Positions 9,487-23,097 are shown, counted from the first letter of the stretch. The stretch is DNA of 64,000 bases from Austropuccinia psidii (GCA_023105745.1 JALGQZ010000011.1:25563975-25627974), one strand, 5' to 3'. Notes: generated from the sequence alone by a model not told the origin. Made by a program: numbers and translations.

Positions 9487-12400
9487 CCTTATCCACCACC
9501 CTTAAGAAGACCTGCATATCCAGCAAGTACTAAATCAAGAGAATCTCTGGAAATTCATATTAAAGAATTTCTAGACCTTGGTGTAATAAGAAAGGTTGGT
9601 CATAATGAGGAAGTAGAAATAACTACACCAGTCATAGTGGCATGGCATAATCAAAAATATAGAATGGTTGGGGACTTTAGAGCTTTGAACACTTACACTG
9701 TTCCAGACAGGTACCCAATACCAAAAATCCAAATTTCCCTTACCCAGATATCTCAAGAAGTGTATGTAACCACTATGGATGCCCTGAAAGGATTTCAACA
9801 AAATGTGGTGACACCAAGGGCAAGGAAATACTTGAGAATTATTGTTCATTGTGAAGTATATGAATATTTGAGGATGCCTTTTGGTATCAAGAATGCATCT
9901 TCACACTTCCAAATAATTATGAATGAAATCTTCCCTGAATAAATTTCAGATTGATGGTTAAGCATTTACATTGATGACATTATTGTCTGTTCCACAACCT
10001 GGGAAGAACATATAGACATATTATCCAGAATGTGAACAAAATTGAATCTGGAAACATGAAAATTTCCTTAATGAAATGTCATTTTGGATTTAAAAAACTT
10101 GAAGCACTGGGACATATAGTATCTGATTTATCCCTTGGGATTGACAAAAACAAGGTTGCAGCAGTATTGCTGAAACCCATGCCCCATAAAAAAAAAGAAA
10201 TTCAGTCATTTTTGGGGTTTGCAGGATATTAAAGGCAAAAGATTAAGGATTTTGCATCCATAGCAAGACCTCTTTAGAAATTGTGTGACAAAGACACAGT
10301 ATTTTAAATGACTGTTGACAGAGTCAAAGCCTTTGAATCTTTGAGACAAGCCTTTACCACTGCTCCACTCTTAATGATTCCAGACTTTAAACTACCTTTT
10401 AAACTATATATTGATGCATCAGGAGATGGGCTGGGTGCTGCACTTCATCAACTCCAGATTAGAAATGATAAACCTGTGGAGGGACCCATATGTTTCATAT
10501 CCAGGCAAATCAAACGAACTGAAGCCATAAATGGGGCAAGTCAAATGTAGTGTTTGTGCCTTTTCTGGGCCTTGGAAAAATTAAATTACTTCCTGGAAGG
10601 ATGTGCTTTTGAAGTAATAACAGATTGTACTGCTGTTAACTCACTTTTAAACATGAAGACACCTAACAGACATATTCTCAGATGCAAAATACCCATACAA
10701 GAATATAGTGGCAATATGAATATTGTTCACAAAGATGGGAATATTCATAAAAATGCAGATGGACTAAGAATATAGGTACTACCAAATAATATTGATAATT
10801 GTGCTTCTGTGCCAGAAGAAGCCTCCCCACAAATCCCCATAAAAGGAATCAGTGTTACAGACCTGAACACCACTTTCTTTGAGGAGGTAAGAAACAGTTA
10901 TACTCCAGATAAAAACTGTAGCATTTTATGCCAATTACTTACTAAGGACTGGAAAGACCATTCCTTGATATATGCCTTAGATGAGATATGGAGAAAATCA
11001 TATGATGAAGGAAGATTCCATTTACTGGATGGTATAATTTACCACAGAACTAAGAATACATGTGTCATGACAGTTGTGGAAAGGTCCTTAATCAATCTTT
11101 TACTTAAAGAATGCCATGACAGCCCTTTCTCAGGACATCTATCTGAGGACAGAACAAGAGAAAAAGTAAAGACCTGCATATGGTGGCCAATGTGGCAGAA
11201 AGATGTTTCATAGTATTGCAGAACCTGTAACAGATGTCAAAAAGCAAACAAATCCACTGGAAAAAGACTTGGAAATATGATGAAGATCCAACAACCCAGC
11301 ATACCCTGGGAAATTGTCCATATGGATTGGGTAACTGGCCTGCCACCAGGGGGTGACAGAAGTTATAATGCTTGCCTAGTGATTGTTGACAGATTTAGTA
11401 AGACTCCAATATTTCTACCATTTCACAAGCATGGTACAGCCATGGATGCAGCTCTTCTGATATGGAATAGAGTAGTATCATGGACTGGCATATTAACAAG
11501 CATCATTAGTGACAGAGATCCCAAATTCACCTCAGCAATGTGGACAAATCTTCACCTACTATTTGGGACAAAATTATCCTTCTCTACCCCCTACCACCCA
11601 CAAACTGATTATTTGGCTGAAAGGATGATCCAAACCTTGGAAGACATGGTAAGAAGATTTTGTGCACATGGCCTTGAATTAAAAGATTGTAATGGATTTA
11701 CCCATTATTGGTGCACTCTTTTACAAGCACTAGAGTTGGCATATGAGACATCCATTCATGCCAGTACCAATCAAACTCCTGCTATTCTAGAAAAAGGATG
11801 GAATCACAAATTAACTCAAGATTCCTTGGGGAAAGATTTAGTTGAGATACATCCTACATCTGCTAGCTTCAAAGGAATTGTGCGCCTGTGAGGTATATAT
11901 GACATACCCATATAGCCACAAATAACTTTATATACAGCTGATTTAGTCTTGAACAGACTTTTCAGTTTAAATTAAAATGAGAAATAACAAAAAATAAGTA
12001 TAACTTTTCTTTGGAGAAACAAAGTTATAATTATTATGTCATTTTTGGATTCTACACCAAAACAAAACTAGTGTACACCCAAAGGGTGTTATACCCAAAA
12101 ATGCTTATTTCTTAAGTTATTGGAATATTTGAGAATCTCACAGTACTAATTTAACATTTTGAACATTTTTTTAAAATTGTTAAATTTAAAATTGAATAAG
12201 GTTTATGCAGAATTACAACAATTTTAGTTAAAATCAAGGTGTTGTGTATATTTACTGAATTGAATAAGGATTTGCCATACAGAATGTAAATCCTGCATGA
12301 GCTCAATTGAAAAGTGTTTAAGGCCATAAAATGGCTTTAAAGAAATAAAACAGCAAAATCCACACAAAAAGGTGGGACAAAGGAAAAAGACCAAACAGAG

Positions 12401-14586
12401 CTGGGTTATCCAACCTTTTGGATCTGCAAGGATTCAATTAAGGTTTTCCACCTGTATTGGAGGATTTTGAACCTTATTTAAACTTTAACATTAGACTTTG
12501 ATACAACCTTAAAGTTTAAACTGGTTTTATCCCAATTTAGACAGGAATTTCAAGCTGCCAAAGGGTAAATCCCAATATGCAGGCTTGAAATTAAAGTTTT
12601 GAGACCTGTCAACACTTAAAAAAGCTTAAAAATCTGAAATAAGCTTAAAACTTTGAAGTTACAAGTATCAAAACCTTATAAAAAGTTAAGGTTTAGTGTG
12701 TATTGCTATTCAACATGGAAAAATAGCAATAACTTCAAAAATCCATTCAAACTCCAAATCTTGATGGATTTGCTTGATAATTTGGCACAGCTTACAATTT
12801 AATGTTTTCTGTGTATAAATTACACTTTAACTATCTTTTATAAGCAGTTTTTATTTGAATGAGCCTTGAAAATTACTCTTTTAATTATACTTATATAAAA
12901 TTAATATTTCTATAAGAATTCATTAAAAATTTAGTTTAAGATATTTTTACTTGAAACTCTATTTTTGAATTTTTCATGTGATGAAACTTAATATAAATTA
13001 ACTTATTCTATATTAAAACTTAAAATAATCAACTTAAACGGGGATCAAAGCTACTTAGAGTTAAGAAAAACACCAGTACCTTCAAATTGGGATTAAAATT
13101 AAGTTACCTTAAGCTAAGAACCTTATTTTTAAGCATAGTTTTTCAGTTTTGACCTGAACACGTTCTCTATATCCATTATGAATCATGAGAGATGTTATTC
13201 AGACATAGCAAGAGTCTATTCATCACTGTTTTTGTCCATCAATTCAATCCAATCCATTCATATTAGACATTTAAACAGGTAAAGTTTTATTATATATAAA
13301 TTCTTATTATTAAAGTATTTCTTAAGTATTTTATTCTTTATAAATCTTAACTTAAAGAATTGAAATCATAGAAATTAGATTATTGTTGTAATCACCAATA
13401 ATATATTTTATTTTATAAAATTATTGTCTTAAAATATCTTTTTAAATCCACAAAGTCCTCTTAAAAACTCTTTAATCATGAATTTTATCATAAAAAGTTG
13501 TTTTATCTTTTAAATATTGATTTTAGACATGCTTTGAACTTATCATAATTATTTAATATAATGACTGTTGTTGTTTGACTTTTTGTATTAAATAAATATT
13601 ATAAGTAAGTTTTCTCTGAAGATTCTATATTTTTTTATCTATAACTAGTTTTTTTTATAGAATTTTTCTATAAGAATTATATCTGCACAGTGTGTGTTAT
13701 AATCTCTTTTTATAAATAATATTTCTATTATTTATAAGTGGTTAAATATTTATATTTTCCACGTGTAATTGTCTCATTAAGAGCTTTGCACCTATTATTG
13801 TTATAACTGTCAGTGACTACAACAATAATAGAATAATTATAATTTATTATAATTATTAATATTTTTTTTATTATTATATTATATAATAATAATTAATTTT
13901 TTTTTTTAATATAATTAATTCAATAAATATATTTAATTTGTGGTTATGATATTTGGTTATATCATATTTTTTTACTGAGAACAGTAATAGTACTCTTGAT
14001 TTTGTTACTATTATCAAGAGTTTCATAAAAAACACACAGGAATGCTAGACAAAACTAGAAAGCATGCTATAAGGTGCATGAAAGACTCTTTTGCATATTC
14101 TAAGGTCAAATGGGACAAATCACATGCCACTCCAGATCTTAGAGTGGGGGATTTAGTACTTTTATCCACCACTAACTTCAATAACATCAAATTATGTAAA
14201 AATCTCAAAGACTCCTTTGAAGGTTTGTTATTAAGGCCCACCATGGAGAAAGTGCTGTTGAAGTAGAACTATCTGAAGAACTTAGCAATAAGCATCCTAC
14301 ATTTCCAGTGAGCTTGATAAAGCCATATTAATCTAGTGATGGTGAAAAGCTTTCTTTGAGGAATAAACTTCCCCAAGTTATACCTCCTATTGAATAATCT
14401 GGTATTAAGAAGATTACCAAAGCTCTCACAGAATGAAAGTTGAGAACCAATGAAGTAAGGGAATACCTTGTTAGGTAAAGTGACACAACTGGTGAAGATG
14501 AATGGTTAGCAGAAAATGACATACCTGAAACTACCAAACTTCTCAGAAGGTTCAGAAACACTAGAAAGAACAATATTAAAAAGTAA
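9487..14586 (+). pseudogene. gypsy-2 chromovirus pol fragment (RT, RNase H, integrase, chromodomain), decayed
   Basis: Translations show reverse transcriptase ([28 protein letters not shown] at about 9961), RNase H ([14 protein letters not shown]), the H2C2 zinc region (KECHDSPFSGH), the integrase core ([34 protein letters not shown]) and, after the inserted LTR, the C-terminal GDLVLLSTTNF and a chromodomain-like EDEWLAENDIP. It is close to the gypsy-3 polyprotein but carries many lesions: TAA at the end of IFPE (about 9940), TGA soon after, TAA within the FAGY region, TAG at about 10548, TAG before the zinc region and others. Gag and protease are absent because LTR-X interrupts the 5' side. 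The coding line is split by the solo LTR 11879-14038 with target duplication GGAAT. Confidence 0.9.
11879..14038 (+). mobile_element. Solo LTR, 2160 bp, in gypsy-2 integrase
   Basis: It starts TGTGCGCCTG and ends AAAAACACACA, and is flanked by the 5-bp direct repeat GGAAT (11874-11878 and 14039-14043). Removing it rejoins the integrase SFKGI to MLDKTRKHA. The start (GCCTGTGAGGTATATATGACATACCC) resembles the starts of the gypsy-2 and gypsy-3 LTRs, so it belongs to the same chromovirus group. No coding sequence is present. Solo LTRs arise by recombination between the two LTRs of an element. Confidence 0.85.
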
Positions 14587-14587
14587 T

Positions 14588-14609
14588 ATTCTTTTTTAGA
14601 GGGAGGGAA
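14588..14609 (+). promoter_or_regulatory. Polypurine tract of gypsy-2
   Basis: TTCTTTTTTAGAGGGAGGGAA comes directly before the LTR start TGCGAGCC. The equivalent in gypsy-3 (minus strand, 32500-32520) is TTTTTTGGTGGTAGGGAA. Confidence 0.7.
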
Positions 14610-16420
14610 TGCGAGCCTTAGAGGTATTTTCTTATACCCAAAAGACCACAAATAACAAAATAAGATACAAATATAAATAAAAATAAATTTATTTACATTA
14701 CAAAAATGAAAATTAAAAGATATAAATACAAATTTATATACAAAAATAAGATTTTAATTATAATTTCAAATAAAAATTACATTGAATTTCAGGATTATGA
14801 AAATACATTTTTACTTGAAAAAATTAAGTAAAAATGAATTTTTAATAAAATTAGTGAAATTAAAATATTTTTGGTAAAAACTCACATAGAATATATTATA
14901 ACTTTTTATCCAATTAATAAACATAAGAAAATCACTTCATCATTGGATTCTTCCCAGAAATTAAGGTGGGGTCACCTCTGGGTAAAATGTCTGTAACTTG
15001 ACTCTAAATAAGCCTAAATTAAGTTTTTAGTATTTTCTGTACAAAAGTTGAAAATCCTAAAAACATTAATTTAATTCAAACCACATGTGGTTTTAACCAT
15101 CAATTTTTGTGTTAAAATTGAGGTGTTGTGTGTAGTTTAGAAGCTATGAGGAATTGAAGTATTTTCAATTGGAATGTCAAAATGTGTGTGCGTACTAGAT
15201 AATTGAACTGTAATTTACATATGAGGTATCAATTATTACAGTTGTGTACTATAAAAATCCATTGAATTGTTTGTGTATATTACAAGTGTATTACATGATG
15301 AGGAATTAAAGAAAAAATAAATTTGAAAGATTAATTCTGGGGGGGGAAGGTACTCTAGCTCCAAGGGGGAGCCAGACCCCCAAAGCCCTTGCTGACAGGC
15401 ATGGAATGTCAAAATACACGCAGAATTTCATCACCTTTGGCCTGGAATTGAGTCACAGGGTCTGTGTCTCCATCGATGATGAGGTTTTGATACCAACCAG
15501 TGAAGTTTTAACTGTTTCCAAGAGGGTAAAACTACCCTTAAGTTAAAACAGTTTCAACTGGTTTCTACTTCTCTTACACACATTCTGACATGTTTTGAAG
15601 GCTCTAGACCAGGTATTACTACAGTGATGGCTGATTTAAGGGTTGAAAATGGCTAAAAATAGCTAAAAATGCCTGAAATCAGCCCTTTTTTGGTGTAAAC
15701 AAGGGTTCAATGATGCCATAATTGGCTTTTCTGTTTTGAAAGTATTTTCCAGGACTGACAAGAGTAAATTTGACTTTTGGAGTAAGAAAATTGATAGCTA
15801 TAAAAGAATGTCTTCTTTGCCCCACTTTTCTCTTCATGTTAGAATATTTTCCATCTATAATTAGTTTAAACACTTTTAAGCCAATCAATAGAGGATTCCA
15901 ACAACCCTTTTTTATATCATTTTACACCTCTTAACCACTTGAAAAAATCATTATAATCATTTTTTGTAACTCTTATAATCATTTTTACCCCTTGAACCAC
16001 CCCATAAGTGAATTAAAGCATCTTTCATCACTGTTAACTTTGTCACTTTGTTTCCAAATTAACTCTGGTCAATTTTGGGTGTGTTTTCTCTTTAAATACC
16101 TTTTTAAAGCCTTTTTTTCTTAATTAATTTCTTGCAGTTCTTTTTCTCAATTGATTCCAGTTGAAATTGCTCTTGAAGAGATTTCTTTTGTAGCCTTAAA
16201 TATTGCTTGTAGAGTATTTTTGGATAAATCTCTATTGTTAGTAAAACAATAAATCTTTATAATTTTATTTCTTTATACTTATAAAGTTAAAAACAATTGG
16301 TGTGTATTCTCTCAAAAATACTATTTCATACTATTTTTGAATCATATTTTACCTTATACAAATTTTGAGGACAGGAAAAGTACTTGAGTTTTAATCAAAG
16401 TTTCATATCCACACCTTACA
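14610..16420 (+). mobile_element. 3' LTR of gypsy-2 (about 1.8 kb, right end tentative)
   Basis: It starts TGCGAGCCTTAGAGGTAT, parallel to the gypsy-3 LTR start TGTGAGCCTTTGAGATAT. I place the end at ACACCTTACA (16420) by analogy with the gypsy-3 LTR end AAACCTTACA. The 5' LTR is not in the window, so neither this boundary nor a target duplication can be checked. The sequence is AT-rich and non-coding. 16421-16663 beyond it holds nothing I recognise. Confidence 0.6.
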
Positions 16421-16663
16421 GAATATGCATACATATTTGGATTTGAGTTCAAGAACTATCTTCTTGGAAAATCTTCATGTTAAAATTTCAAAGTATAGTT
16501 TTTTGGATCAACAACAACCATTTCAAAAGGAAATGTAAATTTTTCCTTATATTACATGTGTATGTTATAATTTTTTTGATTAGTCAGATCATTAAGCAAG
16601 GTTCTTTTTTCCAGAACACCCACGGAAATTTGGTGATATTTGAAATGTTTTATGGGATGCTTT

Positions 16664-17612
16664 TGTGGTATTCCATACCATTTTTTTCACCAGGCTCAAG
16701 CTCATAGTACCCCATAACAGCAGTACTTACAGCCTACAGGAAGACTTACACTCAAATTTTACACCAAAAGGTCAATTTTACAGCAACAAGCTGAATTTAA
16801 CTTATAAAACTATGGCACAGGCAACAAAGGGCAGTCAGTGCATGTGTTTGAATAAATTATTCAATTTCATTATGCATATGTAAAAGTCCAGTTACATATA
16901 GTAAAATAGCTGCAACAAATAAGGTACCACCCTTTAAATTACACACCCCACCCAGATTTACACCCCTCTGTAGCCACAGAACTCCTACAGCATGAAAATG
17001 ATACATGCATTAGTTACACAGCCAACTTGCATTCAAAGTCACATGATGCAAATCCCAGTCCCATGGAATTCCTGCAATGCAAGTACAACACAGCCACAGG
17101 AGTACCTTATCTTATATCCACAGTAACCCCTCTTGAAACCTTAAAACAGAATCAAAATTATTTACACCACTCATCACCTCATGCAAACCAAAGCTAGTTA
17201 CAACAAGCTGCATGCAGTACACAATTCTAATTAAATCTCAACCACATGACCATGCACAGAATGTATCAAACTCAAAAACCACATCATCTCATAAATAACA
17301 GTTAATTCATCAGTGAAAGAAATTATCACCTGACCTCATTTTAAATTCCAAAAGAAGAAACACAGCCAGGAAACCTGCATTAATTACACAGCCACTTTGA
17401 CCAAGCCAAAAAGTGACATATGCAAAGGAAATACAAGGTCATCATGTGATACTGCACCGACAAACAGCATATCATGTGACAGAAAAAATGCTATGCAAAA
17501 GAATAATCCTCAGCCAAAATAAAATCACCTCATGCATGCAAGTAAAATCCAAGAATATCACATCATAATTAGTTCACCAAAAGAATCAGATGAAGAATAG
17601 AGAGATCTCACC
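16664..17612 (+). mobile_element. LTR-1 copy B, 5' part only (949 bp)
   Basis: It starts TGTGGTATTCCATACC and follows copy C almost base for base up to about 945 bp. Shared landmarks include CAAGCTCATAGTACCCCATAACAGCAGTA and ACAGCCACAGGAGTACC. It then stops abruptly at the block CTGGAATGCTGCGGACAGCATT that normally precedes the polypurine tract. It therefore looks like a 5' LTR fused by deletion to the 3' end of an element. Confidence 0.75.
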
Positions 17613-17648
17613 TGGAATGCTGCGGACAGCATTAAATGGAGGGGGGGA

Positions 17649-19603
17649 TGTGGTATTCCATACCATTTTTTTTCACTAGGCTCAAGCTCATAGTACCCCA
17701 TAACAGCAGTAAATCCAGCCTACAGGCAGACTTACACTCAAATTTTACACCAAAAGGTCAATTTTACAGCAAGAAGCTGGATTTAACTCATAAAACCATG
17801 GCACAGGTACCAAAGGGAAGTGTATGTGTTTAAATAAATTATTCAATTTCATTATGCATATGTAAAAAATCAAGTTACATATAGTAAACTAGTTACAACA
17901 AATAATACACCACCCTTTAAATTACACACCCCACCCAGCTTTACACCCCCTTCTAGCCACAGTACTCATGCAGCAAGAAAAGGACACCTGCATGAAGTAC
18001 ACAGCAACCTAGAACTCAACATAGAAAAGTCACATGATGCAAAGCTCAACTCCATGGAATTCCTGCAAGTCATTTACAACACAGCCACAGGAGTACCTTA
18101 TCTTATATCCACAGTAGCCCCACTTAAAGCCTTAAAACAGAATCATAATTATTTACACCACTCATCACCTCATGCAAACCAAATCTAGTTACAACAGGCT
18201 GTATGCAGTACACAATTCTAATTAGATCTCAACCACATGACTATGCACAGCATGTGTCAAGCTCAAAAATCACATGATCTCATACATAACAGTAAATTCA
18301 TCAGTCCAAGAAATTATCACCTGACCTCATTTTAAAGTTCAAAAATAAGAAAAACAACAATGACACTTGCATAAATTACACAGCCACTTCTACCAAGCCT
18401 AAAAATATGACATATGCAAAGGAATTTCAAGTTCATCATGTGATACTCCATCCACCAACAGAATATCATGTGACAGAAAACAGGCTGTGCACAACAAAAA
18501 TCCTCAGCCAAAATGAAATAACCTCATGCATGCAAGGAGAATCCAAGAATATCACAGCATAATTAGTTAACCAAAAGATCATCATGTGATTAATGGAGGC
18601 TGTGCAGAGAAAAAAATCATCACCTGACCCATGCAAGAAAAGTCCTCACCAAAAATGGAGTCACATGATGAAATCGAGAGGAATTAAAGTGGAAAAAGAC
18701 AGCTCCCATGGAGGGCCCCCCGGGCTCCCAAAAGGTATAAATAGATGGGCTCTCTCACCCCAAATTTCAATATCCCCTCATGCACATTATAAGCACAGGA
18801 ATAAGTCATCCCTCACCTGAGAGGTAGTCCAGAGAATCACAGTGAATTTACTTGCCCAGTAGCTAAGCTCAGTGAAAGTAGAGTGTTAAAGATTGCCCAG
18901 TAGATAAGCTCATTGCAATCTTAGTATTAAAAAAAGTTATTATTAAATTATCCAGAACCCAAGATTAGGTTTACTACTCAATTAAAATATTTTATCCAGT
19001 AAGATTAACACCATTTATCAAGATCTTAAAATTACTTACCCCTTTAAAAATACAATATCAATTAATCTTACCTCTTGAATTTAACAAATACTATTTTATC
19101 TCATTATTAAACACTTTTAAAAAAATAACAAACCTTTCAAAATTATTTTACTCTATTATAACTTTACCTTAACAAAATTACCTTTATCAACACTCATCAA
19201 ATTTTCCAGAACATCTTTAAAAAAACACATCTTACAAAAGGAATTTTAACCAAGAAGAAACAACTCACCTCAATTCAACTAAAAAAATAAAATTAAAAGA
19301 GGCAAGTATTTCATTAAATCCAAAAATTAACCAAATTACTGACATTTCTTTTTATTGTTATATATTGAATAGGTCTGATATGAGACTGCTGAATTTTGTC
19401 TTCTGCAGCTCTAAAGCCACTTACTAATTTCATTTTGGTTTTTGAGCTCCAAGGAAGATTTTGTTCAGCATTTTAGGAGGGGCAGGCAATACACCCTTGC
19501 CACCCTTGGTTACAGGAGTTATTAGCAATTCAAAACTAGTTACCTGTCATTTCCCCCTCCAGGTACTGCCTCATTTTAATCCCATACAAGAGGAATTCCC
19601 ACA
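17649..19603 (+). mobile_element. LTR-1 copy C, complete (1955 bp)
   Basis: It is preceded by the polypurine block (17613-17648), starts TGTGGTATTCC and ends GGAATTCCCACA. A TATAAATAGA box at 18736-18745 is followed by CTCTCTCACC. The flanking 5-mers left of copy B and right of copy C do not match, so the B-C pair is not bounded by a simple target duplication. Confidence 0.85.
18736..18745 (+). promoter_or_regulatory. TATA box of LTR-1 copy C
   Basis: TATAAATAGA lies 1087 bases into the LTR, followed by a pyrimidine run, matching the box at 2141 in copy A. Confidence 0.55.
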
Positions 19604-21913
19604 CTATCTTTCATGTGACATACAAACAGTTATACCTTTTTTTGCTTTTTACTGTTATTGAATTGTTTGATTCCACACTATAATTTAATATAGTAATTAC
19701 AAGACAAATAAAATCCCAACTAAATTTTTTCTGTTGACAAAAGCTAAAATTTCAATAAAAAGTAGATACCCCCACATCTGTATAAAAATCATACTATTAC
19801 TAAATAAGTAATAGTTAAACTTTCAAGCCTGCTTCCATTGACTTACCTTTACACATAAACAAAATCCAATATTACTACTCAGAGATTGCCTAGCAAAAAA
19901 GTAATCCTTTGAGGAATATTCATCAAACAGTAGAAACCCAAGCACTTACAGTACGCATTGGGGAAAACGTTGTCAAATAAATTCTTGGTTATACCTTGCG
20001 TTCAAAATAAAATCAAGCTACTTTAATTAAAAATCCAGAAATTCCCTCATTCCGTCACAAAGGTACTCTGATGGAAAATGCATTGACAAGGTGTCTTTTT
20101 CTGCATAGAGTTTTCATTTATCCCCGTAGTTGAATTTCAGCTATTGGATAATTTTACATTTGTAAAACTATTACACCCGCATCCTCCATTTCTCCAATGA
20201 TAAGAAAACTCAGTTTTGTGATCTGCGTCAAAGCGGCCCACTAGTTAGGGACAAAGCCGTACAGTACAGTACATGTACTGTACAGGACTTTAAAATTTAT
20301 CAATTCTAGTCAGATGTAAGGGCTGACTTGAAATTAAATGTCCAAATATTGTACTAGCAGGTTATCACTTACAAAGCATGTACACATGCCATCATATTCG
20401 AAGCATATGACCATTTATTCCCTAATTTTTTGCATCTGACGAAAAAGGGGCACCTGTGGATTATAACAAAAACTACATGGGCAAGATTATGATTTCTTAA
20501 ACCTTCTGCATTTAAATTTCTCATTAACTTTCCTTTTAAAAGCTTTTTTTTGTCAAAATACCAAAAATTTGTTAATTTCATACAATCAGTATTATGATCA
20601 ATTTTTTTCCTTTGACCCAATTTCATTTGACAGCTACCCTAATCTTCTAGATATTGTAACATGATTGGTTTTATTTATGGAGGTGTATATTGTACCATAG
20701 TACTGTATATCCGATATGCAAAGGCCACCTGTCGACAAAACCAAAATGACAGGTCACCCTCAGTACCAACTGAAAGATGTTCCTTCTCCTTCTGACAGAG
20801 ATCAATCAACTGCATGGAATATTGGATACTTGATGCTTGCTTAGTGCAATACAATCTTTAACACACAAAAGAATATTTATCCAAATCTCAAGCTACTGTA
20901 CTGTATACGTCCAAGCCACATGTATCAATGTTGCCAGTGATAGCTTTTATGAATCATAGCCATTTGTGGCGTTATGATAAGTAGCCTTACTTCCTTGCAG
21001 ATATCTAGGCCAGACATGGATGCTTATCGCCTCAACTTCAAAGGATCCCTATGAACCTAGCCAGGCATTCAATCGTGAGCTACCCAACCGCCAGCGGCCA
21101 AGCCAAACGGACTTGAAATGAAGATATGCCCAATCGAATTATTGCAGGGCAGCTATCCTCATTGGAGCGAGTCCAGCGATGATGATCACGTGGCTCGAAT
21201 CAGTTTAAGCTGACGATTTGGGCTTGCTGATTTGCATTTGGGTTTGAATCCTCCACCGCAGGTTGGATCACTTGGCTTACTATGCCTACAAGCAAACTTT
21301 AATGATGATCTCGGAGCTCAACTTACTAAGCCTGAGTGGTCATGAGACTTATTAAGATTGACAATAAACTTTGCCTTGAACTTGCGACGGTCAAGAGGAT
21401 TGAAGATCGGTCTTGTTGACCATCAGAAATTTTCTACTGATGAGACCCTTCGAAAGGTTTTTAAGGACTCTTGGATTCAAAAATTCGATTGGATTGATTC
21501 CCCTCCTCAACCTCAAAAAGATTATGATAGATTTTGTAAATTATCCCTAAGGATTTTATAACGATTTCAATATTTTGAAATTCTTGGATTCTTGGAAAAT
21601 TCTTGAATTTCGTCCTCAAATGTTCAGATTTCTACTAATATCGAGCTCGTCTTGAGATTTGACCGGTTATCTAATATATTTATCAGACGAGGTTGTAAAC
21701 ATTCCAAAAATTCTCTCAACGAATTCCAAAGTCAACCGAAACCCAATGAACAAACAGTAAATGGGCGATTTGGAAAATTTCAAAATTCCTTTCTTTCACT
21801 ATCATCACTTTTAATTTAGAAAAGTAACCTACAATACTTAATCTTCTTGAGCAAAAAATCACCGATTGATTCTTTCCCAAAAGTCAAACCATCAATCCAT
21901 ATATATATCCATA
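19604..21913. other. Low-repeat intergenic stretch, no firm gene
   Basis: Higher-complexity sequence with more CpG than the flanking retrotransposons, mainly after 20900. A 67-codon frame at 21358-21561 (MTINFALNLRRSRG..) has no features I recognise and no clear splice partners. A perfect 20-bp palindrome lies at 20264-20283. This may include the upstream region of the DnaJ-like gene. Confidence 0.5.
20264..20283. repeat. Perfect 20-bp palindrome GTACAGTACATGTACTGTAC
   Basis: All ten base pairs are complementary around the central CATG. The flanks continue with TACAG-type repeats but lose symmetry at the next base. No function is assigned. Confidence 0.85.
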
Positions 21914-23097
21914 ATGGTGATAAGTCTTATATTCCCATCAAATCTTTATGATAGACTAGGTGGTTTGTCAACACTCTATAAATCTATCCAACTTGAGTTG
22001 ATTTTTTCTTCAAAAATTTTAACATTCCGAACTTGATCAACAGTTAAGCCTGATGCAGATCTAGAAACTATCAAGAAGGCATATAGAAGAAAAGTATTTC
22101 AAATCCAGTTTTGCTCTTTTTTTTGTAACTCAATTGTTCATCTTTGGGAACTTTTTGTTGAAAGGCTTTACAATTTCATCCCGACAAAAATTCTACTGGA
22201 GCTGAAGAATTTAAGGCCATATTAGAAGCCTATGAAATCCTAACGGATCCAAACAAGAGGAAGTCATACGATCAGCAGCTCCAAAAAGAGAAACTTAACA
22301 CTGAACCTGACCCCGTAAACATGGATCCAGATAATTTATTCGCAAAGCTCTTTCTTGGTGAGAACGGCATAGTAAGCTGAAGTTTGGTTGGATCTATTCT
22401 CTACTTTCTTCATCTCATTCATCTATCTCTTTTCCTTTTCTTAACCAACAGTTTGGTGACTATCCTCCGATCGGCCAAAATAAAAAACGTTTTAGCTGTC
22501 CAATTATAATCCGTATAACTTCCTCAAAAGAAACTATTCAAATTTACAGAGTAGTAGTCTGCCCCGAATGCCAGGGTGATGGTCTCAAACCTGGTTCAAT
22601 CAAACCCTGTCCGAGCTGTTGTCCTCCGGAGGGCCACACCGCACAACAGTCTACAATATCATGCACAGATTGCTCAGGTCTAGGAAAGATCGTCATTCTA
22701 CCTTATCAATGCCACCTGTGCAAAGGAGATCAGATTGTGAAACAACATCTGTCGTTAAAGGCCAAGTTCATCACCATTAGGGGAGAAGCAAACGAAACTC
22801 TAAAGAGGGAACCGCACGTCCTCGATCTTGTCATTGAAGCAAAACCGTATGTAGCCTTCAGGCCTAAAGAGACAAAGGTGATTGTCGGAGTAGTGATTGA
22901 TTTCACGAATATTACTTCAGTAAAAATCATACCCAAGCCATGGCGGAGTGACGATGACAAGACGCACTGCAAGGGTAAGTGCTTGGTAGCACTCATTAAA
23001 TTCAAAAAGGGAGCACTTGCTAATACATATCTTCAGTTTCTCAAATCTCTTGTATAATGCAGCTCAAAAAGCTCACGGAATTTCAAGTCACATGTAA
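21914..23097 (+). CDS. DnaJ-like (Hsp40) protein with J domain and CxxCxGxG-type zinc region
   Basis: Five exons give a continuous frame: 21914-21959, 22044-22093, 22165-22371, 22452-22974, 23063-23097 (861 nt, 286 aa). The J domain reads [22 protein letters not shown], then QFHPDKN with the essential HPD, then [16 protein letters not shown]. The zinc region has [20 protein letters not shown] and CHLCKGD, the four-cysteine-pair layout of type I Hsp40s. J-domain proteins stimulate Hsp70 ATPase; the zinc region helps substrate transfer. Oddities: the usual Gly before VKPDA is missing at the exon 1/2 junction, there is little G/F linker, and the C-terminal substrate domain is short (normal type I proteins are about 400 aa). 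The last intron and exon are the least certain. It could be a diverged paralogue or a decaying gene. Confidence 0.75.

Noticed and set aside
20264..20283. The palindrome as a replication origin or operator
   Set aside because: Single occurrence with no supporting sites nearby; kept only as a structural note.
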